Notes: generated by a model from the letters alone, not told the origin. A DNA stretch of 52,383 nucleotides from Sedimentisphaerales bacterium (GCA_016926155.1 JAFGPC010000158.1:1-52383), one strand, 5' to 3'; shown: positions 43,232 to 51,033, counted from the stretch's first letter. A program made the numbers and translations.

Positions 43232-43848
43232 GGCAATAGAGTTTCCAAAATCTCTCGTAAATGCATTCTAGCCCGACTGAGACGGCTCTTGACCGTGCCC
43301 AGCTCCAATTCGAGCGCTTCGCCGATCTCGGTGTAGCTCATTCCTTCCATATCCCGCAGGACGATCACGATCCTTTGATCGTCGTCCAGGCTTGCCAGCG
43401 CCCGGACCAGAATCTCGGCCACTTCCTTGTTCTGGGCGACCACAACCGGATCGAGCTGCCGCTCATCGGCAAGATACGCCCCAAGCTGGCGGGCCGCTCC
43501 CGATTGTTCCGGTCCGACCAGGGCGTTCATCGAGGCTACCGGCAATTTCACCCTCCGGCGGCAATAATTATAGGTCAGATTTACCGCAATCCGGAATAGC
43601 CAGGTGTAAAACGTGCTCTGGCCCCGGAACGTATCGACCTTCTCTATGAATTTGACAAACGTCTCCTGCGTAAGTTCCGCCGCATCGTCCGGATTTTGGC
43701 AGATTTTCAGGATCACATTATAGATGCGGTCCTGATACTTCACGATCAGGCGGTGCATGGCCGATGAATCTCCACTCTGGCACTGACGCACCAGAACGGC
43801 ATCATCGACGACAATGTTCTCCAGTTGTTTATGCACCTGTGTTACCAT
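43228..43848 (-). CDS. ECF-type RNA polymerase sigma factor
   Basis: A 206-residue sigma-70 family member. Region 2 (D-A-A-E-L-T-Q-E-T-F-V-K-F, then F-Y-T-W-L-F-R-I-A-V-N-L) at ~residues 55-95 binds the -10; region 4 (L-D-D-D-Q-R-I-V-I-V-L-R-D-M-E-G-M-S-Y-T-E-I, L-G-T-V-K-S-R-L-S-R-A-R) at ~150-200 binds the -35. It lacks regions 1.1 and 3. It overlaps the anti-sigma gene (ATGA) and forms a standard sigma/anti-sigma pair. The acidic insert between regions 2 and 4 (~100-135) is somewhat long. Confidence 0.92.
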   Translation of the reverse strand: MVTQVHKQLENIVVDDAVLVRQCQSGDSSAMHRLIVKYQDRIYNVILKICQNPDDAAELTQETFVKFIEKVDTFRGQSTFYTWLFRIAVNLTYNYCRRRVKLPVASMNALVGPEQSGAARQLGAYLADERQLDPVVVAQNKEVAEILVRALASLDDDQRIVIVLRDMEGMSYTEIGEALELELGTVKSRLSRARMHLREILETLLP

Positions 43849-43958
43849 GATCTTAGACTACCGACTCACCCAAAAGTTCCCTCCAAATACGAATGATTTC
43901 GCATGATCCAATAAAATACCCCGAAAGTCAACGAGAATCGCCGCTGAAGAAATGCAAT

Positions 43959-45473
43959 TTAGGGCCGTTGGTTTTTTGCAAAATAGCGCATCAATAATTG
44001 CTGCCGCTCGGTCGGTTCCTTGCTTGGCTGGTGGTCATTCCGGTCACCAGTATGTTCCACGGACCAACCATCCCATTCGCGAAACGCGTGATAAGACCAG
44101 TCCCATTTGTATTCTTCGAACAGCTCGATGCAGTCGCGCAGATACGCAAAGGCGCTGCGGCCCGGCGCCCAGCGAATCGCGCTGAATTCGCCTACATAGA
44201 TCTGCACATTGAATTCCTTCTGAAATTCAATCGCAGGCACCATGGCCAGGCGTAATCGCTCCTTGTCCCACGGCTCGCCGTTGATTACGCCCGGATAGGC
44301 CAGAGTTTGCTTATCTTCATAAACGCCCTGATGTGTGAACTGGTGGGGTTGATACATGTGAAAGCTATAGATGACACGTTCCAGTTCCAGCGGGGAAAGG
44401 GTATCGAATCCATCGGCGCTGCCCCAGGGACTGGGCTCAAAAACAACCGGCTTATCCAGATCGATACAACGAATAACTTTGGCTGCCTCGGTCGCCAGGT
44501 CCCGCCAATTAAGACAATCGGGCGAGACAGCACCTTCAACCGCTTCATTGAGCAAGTCGTAAGCATAAACGACCGAGCGGTCTTTGTATCGCGTGGCAAT
44601 TTTGTCCCAAACCTGCAGAAGCTTGTCCTGGTAGCGTTTATTCTGGAACATCCGGCACACCCCGCCTTCGGTCCGGCCACCCGGCGGACAGTGCAGATCG
44701 ACCAAAACTTTGATATGGTGTTTCTCACAGGCCGCCAGAGCCTTATCACATTCAGTCAATGCCCCATCAAGCCACTTGTCATAGGCCTCAAGATCTTTGG
44801 CCCAATCCTCTGCCGCCTTCATCGGCACCCAGTTGAGCTGCCAGCGTATTTGGTTGGCGTTCCAGTCGGCCAGATCCCGGATGTCCTCTTCCTTAAACGT
44901 CGGCCCATGCATGACCCCGCGAAGGCGTGGCAGATTGTGGCCAGTAAACTTGGACTGGTAGCGCTTTCCGGATCGTGAGGGGCGGCCCCGATGAATTTCC
45001 AGATTGTCGAACCAGACCTTGCCGCTGACTTCTTCCAGTCCCACAACCAACGTTACACGTTTGATGCGCGAAGGCAGGCGAATCGTCTCGGTAAAGTCCC
45101 GCCAGTCAAAATCACCTTCCGGGATGTAAATCTGCGGCCAGTGATATCCTCCTTCGGTCTCCAGCATGAGCATCACCTTGATGCCATTCCAGGGATTGGG
45201 CTTTTTGGAAATCCCTTCCGCCTTGACGGTCGCTTTCATCGTCAAAGTCGAATCGCTCAGCAGGACCGGATCGATCGTGTATCGCCGGTTTGTGTGGCCC
45301 GGATCGGACCGCTCAATCAGGAGTGATTGGCTGTTTTTATATCCTGTTTCAATCTGTCCTTCGCCTGAGCCCGGGAGATTGTCCTTGTCAAAATCGCAGA
45401 AAAAAATCGTCCGGTTCTGGGCCCAGAGTAACGAGGTACAAAGTAGTAAAACCAAAATCGGGATGCGTTTCAT
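43959..45473 (-). CDS. exported GH5-like cellulase/mannanase
   Basis: A 504-residue secreted glycoside hydrolase. After a signal peptide (I-P-I-L-V-L-L-L-C-T-S-L-L-W-A), residues ~22-170 form a beta-sandwich carbohydrate-binding-like domain (V-W-F-D-N-L-E-I-H at its end). A GH5-type TIM barrel follows from ~185. Catalytic acid Glu310 is in Y-D-L-L-N-E, nucleophile Glu429 in Y-V-G-E-F-S, and V-L-V-D-L-H-C-P-P-G-G is strand 3. Endo-glucanase or mannanase activity is likely. The ATG 45473 has GAGGAG ~8 bases upstream. It is a single gene, divergent from the SGNH hydrolase. Confidence 0.87.
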   Translation of the reverse strand: MKRIPILVLLLCTSLLWAQNRTIFFCDFDKDNLPGSGEGQIETGYKNSQSLLIERSDPGHTNRRYTIDPVLLSDSTLTMKATVKAEGISKKPNPWNGIKVMLMLETEGGYHWPQIYIPEGDFDWRDFTETIRLPSRIKRVTLVVGLEEVSGKVWFDNLEIHRGRPSRSGKRYQSKFTGHNLPRLRGVMHGPTFKEEDIRDLADWNANQIRWQLNWVPMKAAEDWAKDLEAYDKWLDGALTECDKALAACEKHHIKVLVDLHCPPGGRTEGGVCRMFQNKRYQDKLLQVWDKIATRYKDRSVVYAYDLLNEAVEGAVSPDCLNWRDLATEAAKVIRCIDLDKPVVFEPSPWGSADGFDTLSPLELERVIYSFHMYQPHQFTHQGVYEDKQTLAYPGVINGEPWDKERLRLAMVPAIEFQKEFNVQIYVGEFSAIRWAPGRSAFAYLRDCIELFEEYKWDWSYHAFREWDGWSVEHTGDRNDHQPSKEPTERQQLLMRYFAKNQRP

Positions 45474-45604
45474 GACACAACTCCTCATCATAGGTTGCAA
45501 TCCATTCCATTACATGCCGGACGGCTTATTCCCTATAGTACAAACAAATCACCGATGAAGCAATTGCAATACACGAGCAAATTCGGTAAGCTGATGGAAT
45601 GATC

Positions 45605-45610
45605 TATAAT
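45605..45610 (+). promoter_or_regulatory. putative -10 element of the SGNH hydrolase gene
   Basis: Consensus TATAAT; the -35 at the expected distance is poor. Start would be near 45617, placing the longer reading frame's start upstream of transcription and supporting the ATG at 45638. Confidence 0.35.
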
Positions 45611-45637
45611 GCTATTTATGAACGCGGAGGTTGTGCA

Positions 45638-46345
45638 ATGGTATTGAAACGATGTCTAACAGGGATTTTGGCGATCGCATTTCTATTCGGGATGATAAAC
45701 GGAATCGGAGCCCAGGAACCAGCCGAAAAAGAGAATCCGGCCCTTCGCTGGGAAGAGGATATACGGAAGTTCGAGGCATGGGATGACCAGAATGCCTGGC
45801 CGAGAAACCCGGTGTTGTTTGTCGGCAGTTCCAGCATTCGCCTATGGAAAACCCGTGAAAGCTTTCCCGATCTACCCGTGATTAATCGCGGTTTTGGCGG
45901 CTCGCAGACGTCGGATGTTCTTTACTACACGGAACGGATCGTGCTCAAGTATCGTCCTCGGTTGATCGTTCTCTATTGCGGCGATAATGATATCGCCTCC
46001 GGTAAAGAGCCCGATCAGGTTTTCCAGGACTATCGTACGTTCGTCTCGCGGGTACATAAGGCTCTGCCACGTACCCGTATTATCTATATCAGCATCAAAG
46101 CCAGTGGCGCGCGATGGAACCTCTGGCCGAAGATGAAACAGGCCAATGAGATGATTGCCGAGCTTTCAAAGAAGGACAGCCGACTGTTTTATGCCGACTG
46201 TGCCACCTGTCTACTCAAGGACGGCACGCCCGACGACAGCCTGTTTGTCAAGGACCGCCTGCATCTGAATCCCGATGGTTACAAGGTCTGGACTGGCGTC
46301 ATCAAACCCATTATTGAAAAGGCAAATCCAAATAACCGTCGGTGA
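45638..46345 (+). CDS. exported SGNH/GDSL hydrolase
   Basis: A 235-residue hydrolase with a signal peptide (L-K-R-C-L-T-G-I-L-A-I-A-F-L-F-G-M). All four SGNH blocks are present: V-G-S-S-S-I (Ser nucleophile), G-F-G-G-S-Q (Gly), C-G-D-N-D-I (Asn), and D-R-L-H-L-N-P-D-G (Asp, His). This lineage includes esterases that remove acyl groups from glycans, and a partner for the GH5 next door is plausible. ATG 45638 has GGAGGT ~6 bases upstream. Confidence 0.9.
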   Translation: MVLKRCLTGILAIAFLFGMINGIGAQEPAEKENPALRWEEDIRKFEAWDDQNAWPRNPVLFVGSSSIRLWKTRESFPDLPVINRGFGGSQTSDVLYYTERIVLKYRPRLIVLYCGDNDIASGKEPDQVFQDYRTFVSRVHKALPRTRIIYISIKASGARWNLWPKMKQANEMIAELSKKDSRLFYADCATCLLKDGTPDDSLFVKDRLHLNPDGYKVWTGVIKPIIEKANPNNRR

Positions 46346-46479
46346 TTTTACATCATCAAAATAAATATCTCACCACCGTTCAATAGAAATGCTGCGGGGT
46401 TTAAAATGCACTAACAATCCCAGGAGTTCCCGAATATCTTGAAAGGAGATTTTTTTATTCCTCAAAACGGGTGAATAGC

Positions 46480-46508
46480 TTGATTGAAATCACTCTTTCT
46501 GGTATACT
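46480..46508 (+). promoter_or_regulatory. putative promoter of the Kazal-repeat gene
   Basis: TTGATT (46480-46485), 17-base spacer, TATACT (46503-46508). Start near 46515, ~40 bases before the ATG at 46556. Confidence 0.6.
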
Positions 46509-46555
46509 TTAGATCGTGAGTGGGGGCACCCTTTGGAAGCGAGGAATACTGTAAC

Positions 46556-48097
46556 ATGAAAAGCAAGCGTATCTTTTCCTTCTGTTTGTTCGTCCTGCTC
46601 GCCTGGCTGATCAGTAACGCACAATCCCAATCATGTCAGTCCAATGACGATTGTCCGAAAGGTTATTATTGTGCCAAGGAGATCGGCGACTGTGACGGCA
46701 AGGGCGAATGCACAGAACGTCCAAAAACCTGCCCGGACATCTGGGATCCCGTCTGCGGCTGTGACAATCAATCCTATACCAATGCCTGTGAAGCCGCGGC
46801 GGCTGGAGTGAATATCGCCTATGAAGGACTGTGCCAGATTCCATGCACGACCGGGCGGGATTGCGGTGAGAACTATTTCTGTTACTTTGTAAACTGCTCC
46901 GACACGGAAGGATTCTGCGCCTATCGTCCGGAGGAATGTGAGCCGATATGGGATCCGGTCTGCGGCTGTGACGGCGTAACTTATTCCAACTCATGTTATG
47001 CCGCCATGGTCGGCGTCAGTGTGGATTATAGGGGCGAATGTGTGCCCACTTCATGCACCTCCAACCTGGATTGCGGATCGAGCCACTATTGTCGCAGAGA
47101 AAATTGCAGCGACCTCGAAGGCGAATGCGAACCGATTCCTCTGGCCTGTCCCGATGTGTGGGCCCCGGTCTGCGGATGCGACGAGATCACCTACGGCAAC
47201 GCCTGCGAAGCGGCCATGGCGGGAATGAGCATTGCCTATGAAGGTGAATGTATTATTGTTCCCTGCAGTTCCAATGCTGACTGCGATTCGCAACATTACT
47301 GCTTCAAGGAAAACTGTGATGACACCGAAGGTGTTTGCCGCCTGCGCCCGGTAACGTGCTCGCGGATTTGGGATCCGGTCTGCGGCTGCGATGGCCAGAC
47401 GTATGCCAACGCCTGTGAAGCGGCACGACATGGCATCAACGTTGCGTACCAAGGTGAATGTCTCCCTCCCTGCACATCCAACGGCGATTGCGATCCGGAT
47501 CATTACTGTTATTTTGAGAACTGCCAGGATCCGTCGGGCTTATGCATGCCGCGACCGGAAGTCTGTCCCGACATCTACGATCCCGTATGCGGCTGTGACG
47601 GTATCACATACGACAACGACTGTTATGCGGCTATGGCGGGGATAAGCGTAGCGTATGATGGCCCCTGTGAGCCTAGAGGTCCCCAGCCAATCATGAAGGA
47701 ACCCTGGGTAATTTCGGATGATGTGCATTCCGGTCCGTCCGGTGTACCGCAACTGCGGATCCTCTGGAGCGAGCCGGTGCTGTTTGTACCGAGCGATGTC
47801 GTCGTGGCCAATGAAGAGGATGAGTTTCTTTCCATTACGGTTTTGGGCAACGACAGTGATATTATGACCATCCGTTTCAATGAACCGCTGATCCATGATC
47901 GATACCGCATTAATATCAGGGACACCGTCGTCAGCGCTCTCACGGGACACGCCATTGACGGGGATTTGGACGGTATCGCCGGCGGAAAAGTGGGTATCGC
48001 CATGGAACATCGCAAGCGGGCCGATATGGACAACAATAATCTGGTCAGCCTGGATGACCTAGTCCGCTTCGCCGAGGCATGGCTCTGGCAGCCGTAA
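46556..48097 (+). CDS. exported five-repeat Kazal-like protein with dockerin-like tail
   Basis: A 513-residue secreted protein. After a signal peptide (residues 1-25) come five tandem units of ~70 residues (about 27-377), each with 10 cysteines. The first half is C-x-S-N-x-D-C ... H-Y-C ... N-C-x-D-x-E-G-x-C, a knottin/EGF-like piece. The second half is a Kazal-type inhibitor core (I-W-D-P-V-C-G-C-D-G-x-T-Y-x-N-x-C). Residues ~378-485 look like a beta-sandwich (L-R-I-L-W-S-E-P-V ... I-T-V-L-G-N-D) and the end (A-D-M-D-N-N-N-L-V-S-L-D-D-L-V-R-F-A-E-A-W-L) is one dockerin-like half-repeat. Kazal modules inhibit serine proteases in eukaryotes; protection from predators or foreign proteases is a guess. 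GAGGAA precedes the ATG by ~9 bases. Confidence 0.88.
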   Translation: MKSKRIFSFCLFVLLAWLISNAQSQSCQSNDDCPKGYYCAKEIGDCDGKGECTERPKTCPDIWDPVCGCDNQSYTNACEAAAAGVNIAYEGLCQIPCTTGRDCGENYFCYFVNCSDTEGFCAYRPEECEPIWDPVCGCDGVTYSNSCYAAMVGVSVDYRGECVPTSCTSNLDCGSSHYCRRENCSDLEGECEPIPLACPDVWAPVCGCDEITYGNACEAAMAGMSIAYEGECIIVPCSSNADCDSQHYCFKENCDDTEGVCRLRPVTCSRIWDPVCGCDGQTYANACEAARHGINVAYQGECLPPCTSNGDCDPDHYCYFENCQDPSGLCMPRPEVCPDIYDPVCGCDGITYDNDCYAAMAGISVAYDGPCEPRGPQPIMKEPWVISDDVHSGPSGVPQLRILWSEPVLFVPSDVVVANEEDEFLSITVLGNDSDIMTIRFNEPLIHDRYRINIRDTVVSALTGHAIDGDLDGIAGGKVGIAMEHRKRADMDNNNLVSLDDLVRFAEAWLWQP

Positions 48098-48120
48098 ACC
48101 AGAAAGCTACAGAGGTATAT

Positions 48121-48912
48121 ATGAAATCACGGAAGATTTTTCGTATCGTCATTCGCAACGTTGTTCTAATCTGCATTGTCCTGTTTGCCGGCTGCAACAG
48201 ATCGATTCAATCAATCGCCGAACCTCCTCAACTTAGGGTGTTGACCTACAACATCCATCACGGCGAGGCTATGGACGGTCAGTTTGACTATACTCGTCTG
48301 GCCAAAGTCATCACCGATCTGCACCCGGACATAGTGGCCCTGCAGGAAGTGGACAACGCCACACAAAGAGCCGGCGGTGTGGATCAGGCCCGACGGCTGG
48401 GCAAGGTATGCAAAATGAACTACGCCTTCGGCCAGGCGATGCCGTATCAGGGCGGCCAATACGGCGAAGCGATCCTGTCGCGGTTCGCCATGGACAATGT
48501 GACCGTACACCCCTTGCCCTACCACCCCGGCCAGGAACCGCGTGCCGCCCTTGCCGCCGCCATCCGGCCCGGAAACGGCCTGCCCGACTTTGTCTTTGTC
48601 GGAACGCACCTGTGCCACCAGAACAACGATACCCGCACTGAACAGACCACACGCCTGAGCCAACTGTTTCCCGCATCCGGAGGCATGCCCATTCTCATGG
48701 CAGGCGATTTCAACGCCCGCCCCGATAGCGATCCGATGAAGGTCCTGTTTGACAAGGGCTGGATCGATACTGTCGCCCCCCGCTCGAAAATCGACTACGT
48801 CCTGCTGCGCCCCGACGATCCATGGAAGGTGATCGAGGTGACTATCGTCGATGAGCCGGTCGTCTCCGACCATGATCCTATCCTGGTCATCCTCCAGTGG
48901 CAGGGAAAATAA
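48121..48912 (+). CDS. endonuclease/exonuclease/phosphatase family lipoprotein
   Basis: A 263-residue protein with a lipoprotein signal (V-V-L-I-C-I-V-L-F-A-G-C) and an EEP (DNase I-like) domain. All family motifs appear: L-T-Y-N-I-H-H-G, A-L-Q-E-V-D, F-V-G-T-H-L, M-A-G-D-F-N-A-R-P and I-D-Y-V-L-L / V-S-D-H-D-P-I. Outside the cytoplasm it may hydrolyse phosphodiesters in nucleic acids or inositol phosphates, or phosphosphingolipids. AGAGGT is 6 bases before the ATG at 48121; the longer frame overlaps the Kazal gene. The REP-like copy B follows its stop. Confidence 0.88.
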   Translation: MKSRKIFRIVIRNVVLICIVLFAGCNRSIQSIAEPPQLRVLTYNIHHGEAMDGQFDYTRLAKVITDLHPDIVALQEVDNATQRAGGVDQARRLGKVCKMNYAFGQAMPYQGGQYGEAILSRFAMDNVTVHPLPYHPGQEPRAALAAAIRPGNGLPDFVFVGTHLCHQNNDTRTEQTTRLSQLFPASGGMPILMAGDFNARPDSDPMKVLFDKGWIDTVAPRSKIDYVLLRPDDPWKVIEVTIVDEPVVSDHDPILVILQWQGK

Positions 48913-48940
48913 GACCCAATATAAAAAAATCGCCGGGTGC

Positions 48941-49029
48941 CATGCCCACGCAAGCGTGGGCATGACAAGGGAGAAAAAGAGGGACTGGTACGTTCGCTCG
49001 CTAGAATGGTTGTACCTGTCCCTTTTTCC
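48941..49029 (+). repeat. REP-like palindromic element, copy B
   Basis: Hairpin CATGCCCACG / CGTGGGCATG (48941-48964), then a purine tract and the imperfect palindrome GGGACTGGTAC (48981-48991) ... GTACCTGTCCC (49012-49022), followed by five T. Same words as copy A at 332-456 but in the opposite orientation, 48.5 kb apart, with a diverged 12-base loop. Confidence 0.75.
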
Positions 49030-49054
49030 TGTTTCCCTGTCCGATTAGACCACC

Positions 49055-49091
49055 GGTATGGATTCGAAAACAATACCAAACCCATCCTACT
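49055..49091 (+). repeat. 37-bp hairpin-type repeat, copy T1
   Basis: Begins GGTATGGATTCG and ends CCAAACCCATCCTACT. It aligns without gaps to 51034-51070; I count 29 of 37 identical, with all internal differences transitions (A/G or C/T). The ends tend to pair (ATGGATT / AACCCAT), better so in copy T2. Confidence 0.65.
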
Positions 49092-49144
49092 GGATGGAAA
49101 GACCTGCTATGACTCCATTGTCGATACTTTGGGGCAAAATAGTC

Positions 49145-49174
49145 TTGCCTCTGCCATGGGCGTTGTGGTAGAAT
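49145..49174 (+). promoter_or_regulatory. putative promoter of the FGE-like gene
   Basis: TTGCCT (49145-49150), 18-base spacer, TAGAAT (49169-49174). Transcription would start ~70 bases before the ATG at 49253, which carries a strong GGAGG. Confidence 0.4.
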
Positions 49175-49252
49175 GGTTGATACATCAGGGAGGCAGCCGC
49201 ATGGGAACTGTGCAGAGGGAAACGGTCAGCCTTACCTCCGGAGGAATGGAAC

Positions 49253-50413
49253 ATGAAGACGGTTATAGGATGGGTTATTGCCTGGTCTGTGCTGGGGGGA
49301 ATTTCTGTCTTCGCGGACTGTCCTTCGGCCGATCTTACGAGAGACTGCTACGTCGATCTGGCGGATCTGGCTGTTCTGTCCCAATGCTGGCTACAGACTT
49401 ATGAACCGAATAGTCTTTGCGAGAGAGCCGATCTGTTTACCTCCGGCTCTGTGGACCTCGACGACCTGGATGTGTTGGCCTCAGCATGGCAGACGGGAAA
49501 CCGCCTGCCTGCCGATTTGATCATTATTCCCGCCGGCACGTTCCAGATGGGCGATAATTTCAATGAAGGAGATTCAGACGAACTTCCCGTTCATACGGTG
49601 ATCCTGGATTCTTTTGCCATGGGCAAATACGAGATCACCAATGGGCAGTTCCGGGATTTCCTCAATTCCGCCAAGTCTCAGGGTCTGATTACCGTTACAA
49701 ACGGTGTAGTGTATAAATCCGGTTCCGGGACCAGCTACCCCTATTGCGATACCCATACTTGGAGTTTCTATAGCCAGATCGACTATGCAGGGGGCAGTTT
49801 TTCTGTCCGCACCAAGGGAGGCCGGAGCATGGTTAATGACCCGATCGTATATGTAAGCTGGTACGGGGCGGCGGCCTACTGCAACTGGCGAAGCCAGGAG
49901 GAGGGCAAGCCAACCTGTTACAATCTCTCCACTTGGACCTGTGATTTCAGCAAGAAGGGCTATCGGCTTGCCACGGAAGCCGAATGGGAGTATGCCGCAC
50001 GTGGCGGACGATCTGGAAGCCGATTCCCCTGGGGGGATACGATCTCCCACAGCCAAGCGAATTACTATAGTTCAAGCTCTTACAGCTATGATACCAGTAC
50101 AACCCATGGTTATCACCCAACCTGGAACGATGGGATATATCCTTATACCTGCCCCGTAGACAGTTTTGCCCCGAATGGGTATGGTTTGTATAACATGGCG
50201 GGCAATGTCTGGGAATGGTGCCACGACTGGTATGGAAAGTACAGTTCCGGTTCACAAACCAATCCAATCGGACCCGGAACAGGTAGATATCGTGTGCTTC
50301 GCGGCGGCGGCTGGTTCTACGGCGCCGACGTCTGCCGGGTGGCGTACCACGGCAGCAGCTTCCCGGACGGCCGGTACAGCTACTACGGATTTCGTGTTGT
50401 CCTGTCCGATTAG
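49253..50413 (+). CDS. exported dockerin-like + formylglycine-enzyme-fold (SUMF) protein
   Basis: A 386-residue protein. A signal peptide (residues 1-21) is followed by two dockerin-like half-repeats (~28-48 and ~59-80: D-L-A-D-L-A-V-L-S-Q-C-W, D-L-D-D-L-D-V-L-A-S-A-W) and then an FGE/SUMF C-type-lectin fold (~87-386). Landmarks: I-P-A-G-T-F-Q-M-G, Y-E-I-T-N-G-Q-F, V-S-W-Y-G-A-A-A-Y-C-N-W-R, Y-R-L-A-T-E-A-E-W-E-Y-A-A-R-G-G, N-V-W-E-W-C-H-D-W and R-V-L-R-G-G-G-W. GGAGG lies 9 bases before the ATG. Such proteins in planctomycetes are mostly non-enzymatic binding proteins. The C-terminal patch (residues 350-379) has a codon pattern like a diversity-generating retroelement variable region; see that feature. 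Confidence 0.87.
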   Translation: MKTVIGWVIAWSVLGGISVFADCPSADLTRDCYVDLADLAVLSQCWLQTYEPNSLCERADLFTSGSVDLDDLDVLASAWQTGNRLPADLIIIPAGTFQMGDNFNEGDSDELPVHTVILDSFAMGKYEITNGQFRDFLNSAKSQGLITVTNGVVYKSGSGTSYPYCDTHTWSFYSQIDYAGGSFSVRTKGGRSMVNDPIVYVSWYGAAAYCNWRSQEEGKPTCYNLSTWTCDFSKKGYRLATEAEWEYAARGGRSGSRFPWGDTISHSQANYYSSSSYSYDTSTTHGYHPTWNDGIYPYTCPVDSFAPNGYGLYNMAGNVWEWCHDWYGKYSSGSQTNPIGPGTGRYRVLRGGGWFYGADVCRVAYHGSSFPDGRYSYYGFRVVLSD

Positions 50414-50425
50414 AAGCGTTGCTTC
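50300..50425 (+). other. candidate DGR-type variable region with 3' hairpin
   Basis: Codons for residues 350-379 of the FGE-like protein. The scaffold R-G-G-x-W ... C-R-V-A ... P-D-x-R ... G-F-R is that of DGR variable regions such as TvpA's. All 24 codons from 355 to 378 end in C or G: 19 are NNC (TTC, TAC, GGC, GCC, GAC, GTC, TGC, TAC, CAC, GGC, AGC, AGC, TTC, GAC, GGC, TAC, AGC, TAC, TAC) and none is NNT. In the ~60 codons before, pyrimidine endings split about evenly between T and C. NNC at most of the surface positions is what adenine-mutagenised AAC codons look like. A 5-bp hairpin GAAGC-GTT-GCTTC sits at the stop codon (50413-50425), where DGR cassettes carry an inverted repeat. No template or reverse transcriptase in the window. 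Confidence 0.5.
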
Positions 50426-50472
50426 CAACGGATAAAAAATGAACCACGAAGAACACAAAGAACGCGAAGAAC

Positions 50473-50523
50473 AGAAATTAAGAATTAAAACTTCAGTACC
50501 TTCATGGTCTTCATGGTAGAAAA
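50473..50523 (+). repeat. 51-bp direct repeat, left copy
   Basis: Begins AGAAATTAAGAA and ends CTTCATGGTAGAAAA. Differs from the right copy (50974-51024) at only two of 51 positions. The A/G-rich tract before it (GAACCACGAAGAACACAAAG) belongs to the GAAGAAC-type leader often found before GxxExxY genes. Confidence 0.9.
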
Positions 50524-50546
50524 AACAAAAACAATGGAAGCCATAT

Positions 50547-50930
50547 ATGGACGAAAAACGTAAGTTTAGTGAATTGTCCAATAAGGTCATTGGCTGTGCG
50601 ATCGAAGTGCATAAGACGCTGGGACCGGGTCTTCTGGAGTCGGCCTATCAGCAGTGCCTGTGTCATGAACTGCGACTCAATAACCTCTCCTTCGAGATGG
50701 AGAAACCGCAGCCTGTCCGCTACAAGGGCTGTCGGTTGGATTGCGGGTATCGAATTGATATCCTCATCGAAGAGGAGATCATTGTTGAACTCAAGAGCGT
50801 CGAGAAGATCAAACCCATTCATGAAGCCCAGATTCTGTCTTATATGAAGCTGGCAGAGATAAAGTATGGGTTTCTGATCAATTTTAATGTGCCATTGTTA
50901 AAAGAGGGCCTGAAAAGTTTTGTTTTGTAA
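50547..50930 (+). CDS. GxxExxY protein (PD-(D/E)xK nuclease-like fold)
   Basis: A 127-residue protein with the namesake motif G-P-G-L-L-E-S-A-Y (Gly28, Glu31, Tyr34) and a PD-(D/E)xK core: Asp71 in Y-R-I-D-I-L, Glu81 and Lys83 in V-E-L-K. The fold family includes nucleases, but no activity is proven for GxxExxY proteins, which are common in planctomycetes, Bacteroidota and other phyla in multi-copy, patchily distributed genes. Length and motifs are complete. GGAAG lies ~8 bases before the ATG. It is flanked by 51-bp direct repeats and follows the FGE-like gene by 133 bases, which suggests a mobile or recently copied unit. Confidence 0.9.
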   Translation: MDEKRKFSELSNKVIGCAIEVHKTLGPGLLESAYQQCLCHELRLNNLSFEMEKPQPVRYKGCRLDCGYRIDILIEEEIIVELKSVEKIKPIHEAQILSYMKLAEIKYGFLINFNVPLLKEGLKSFVL

Positions 50931-50973
50931 TACTTCTATTTGTACCATGAAGGACAGGAAGAATAGAAAGAAA

Positions 50974-51024
50974 AGAAATTAAGAAGTAAAACTTCAGTAC
51001 CTTCATGGGCTTCATGGTAGAAAA
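50974..51024 (+). repeat. 51-bp direct repeat, right copy
   Basis: Second copy of the repeat at 50473-50523, 501 bases downstream, 49 of 51 bases identical. It starts 43 bases after the GxxExxY stop. Confidence 0.9.
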
Positions 51025-51033
51025 TAAATCAAC

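Noticed and set aside
49034-50414. 14-base match CCTGTCCGATTAGA at ~49036 and at the FGE stop codon (~50401), possible DGR homing site pair
   Set aside because: A 14-mer match is expected by chance in 52 kb, and similarity does not extend either side.
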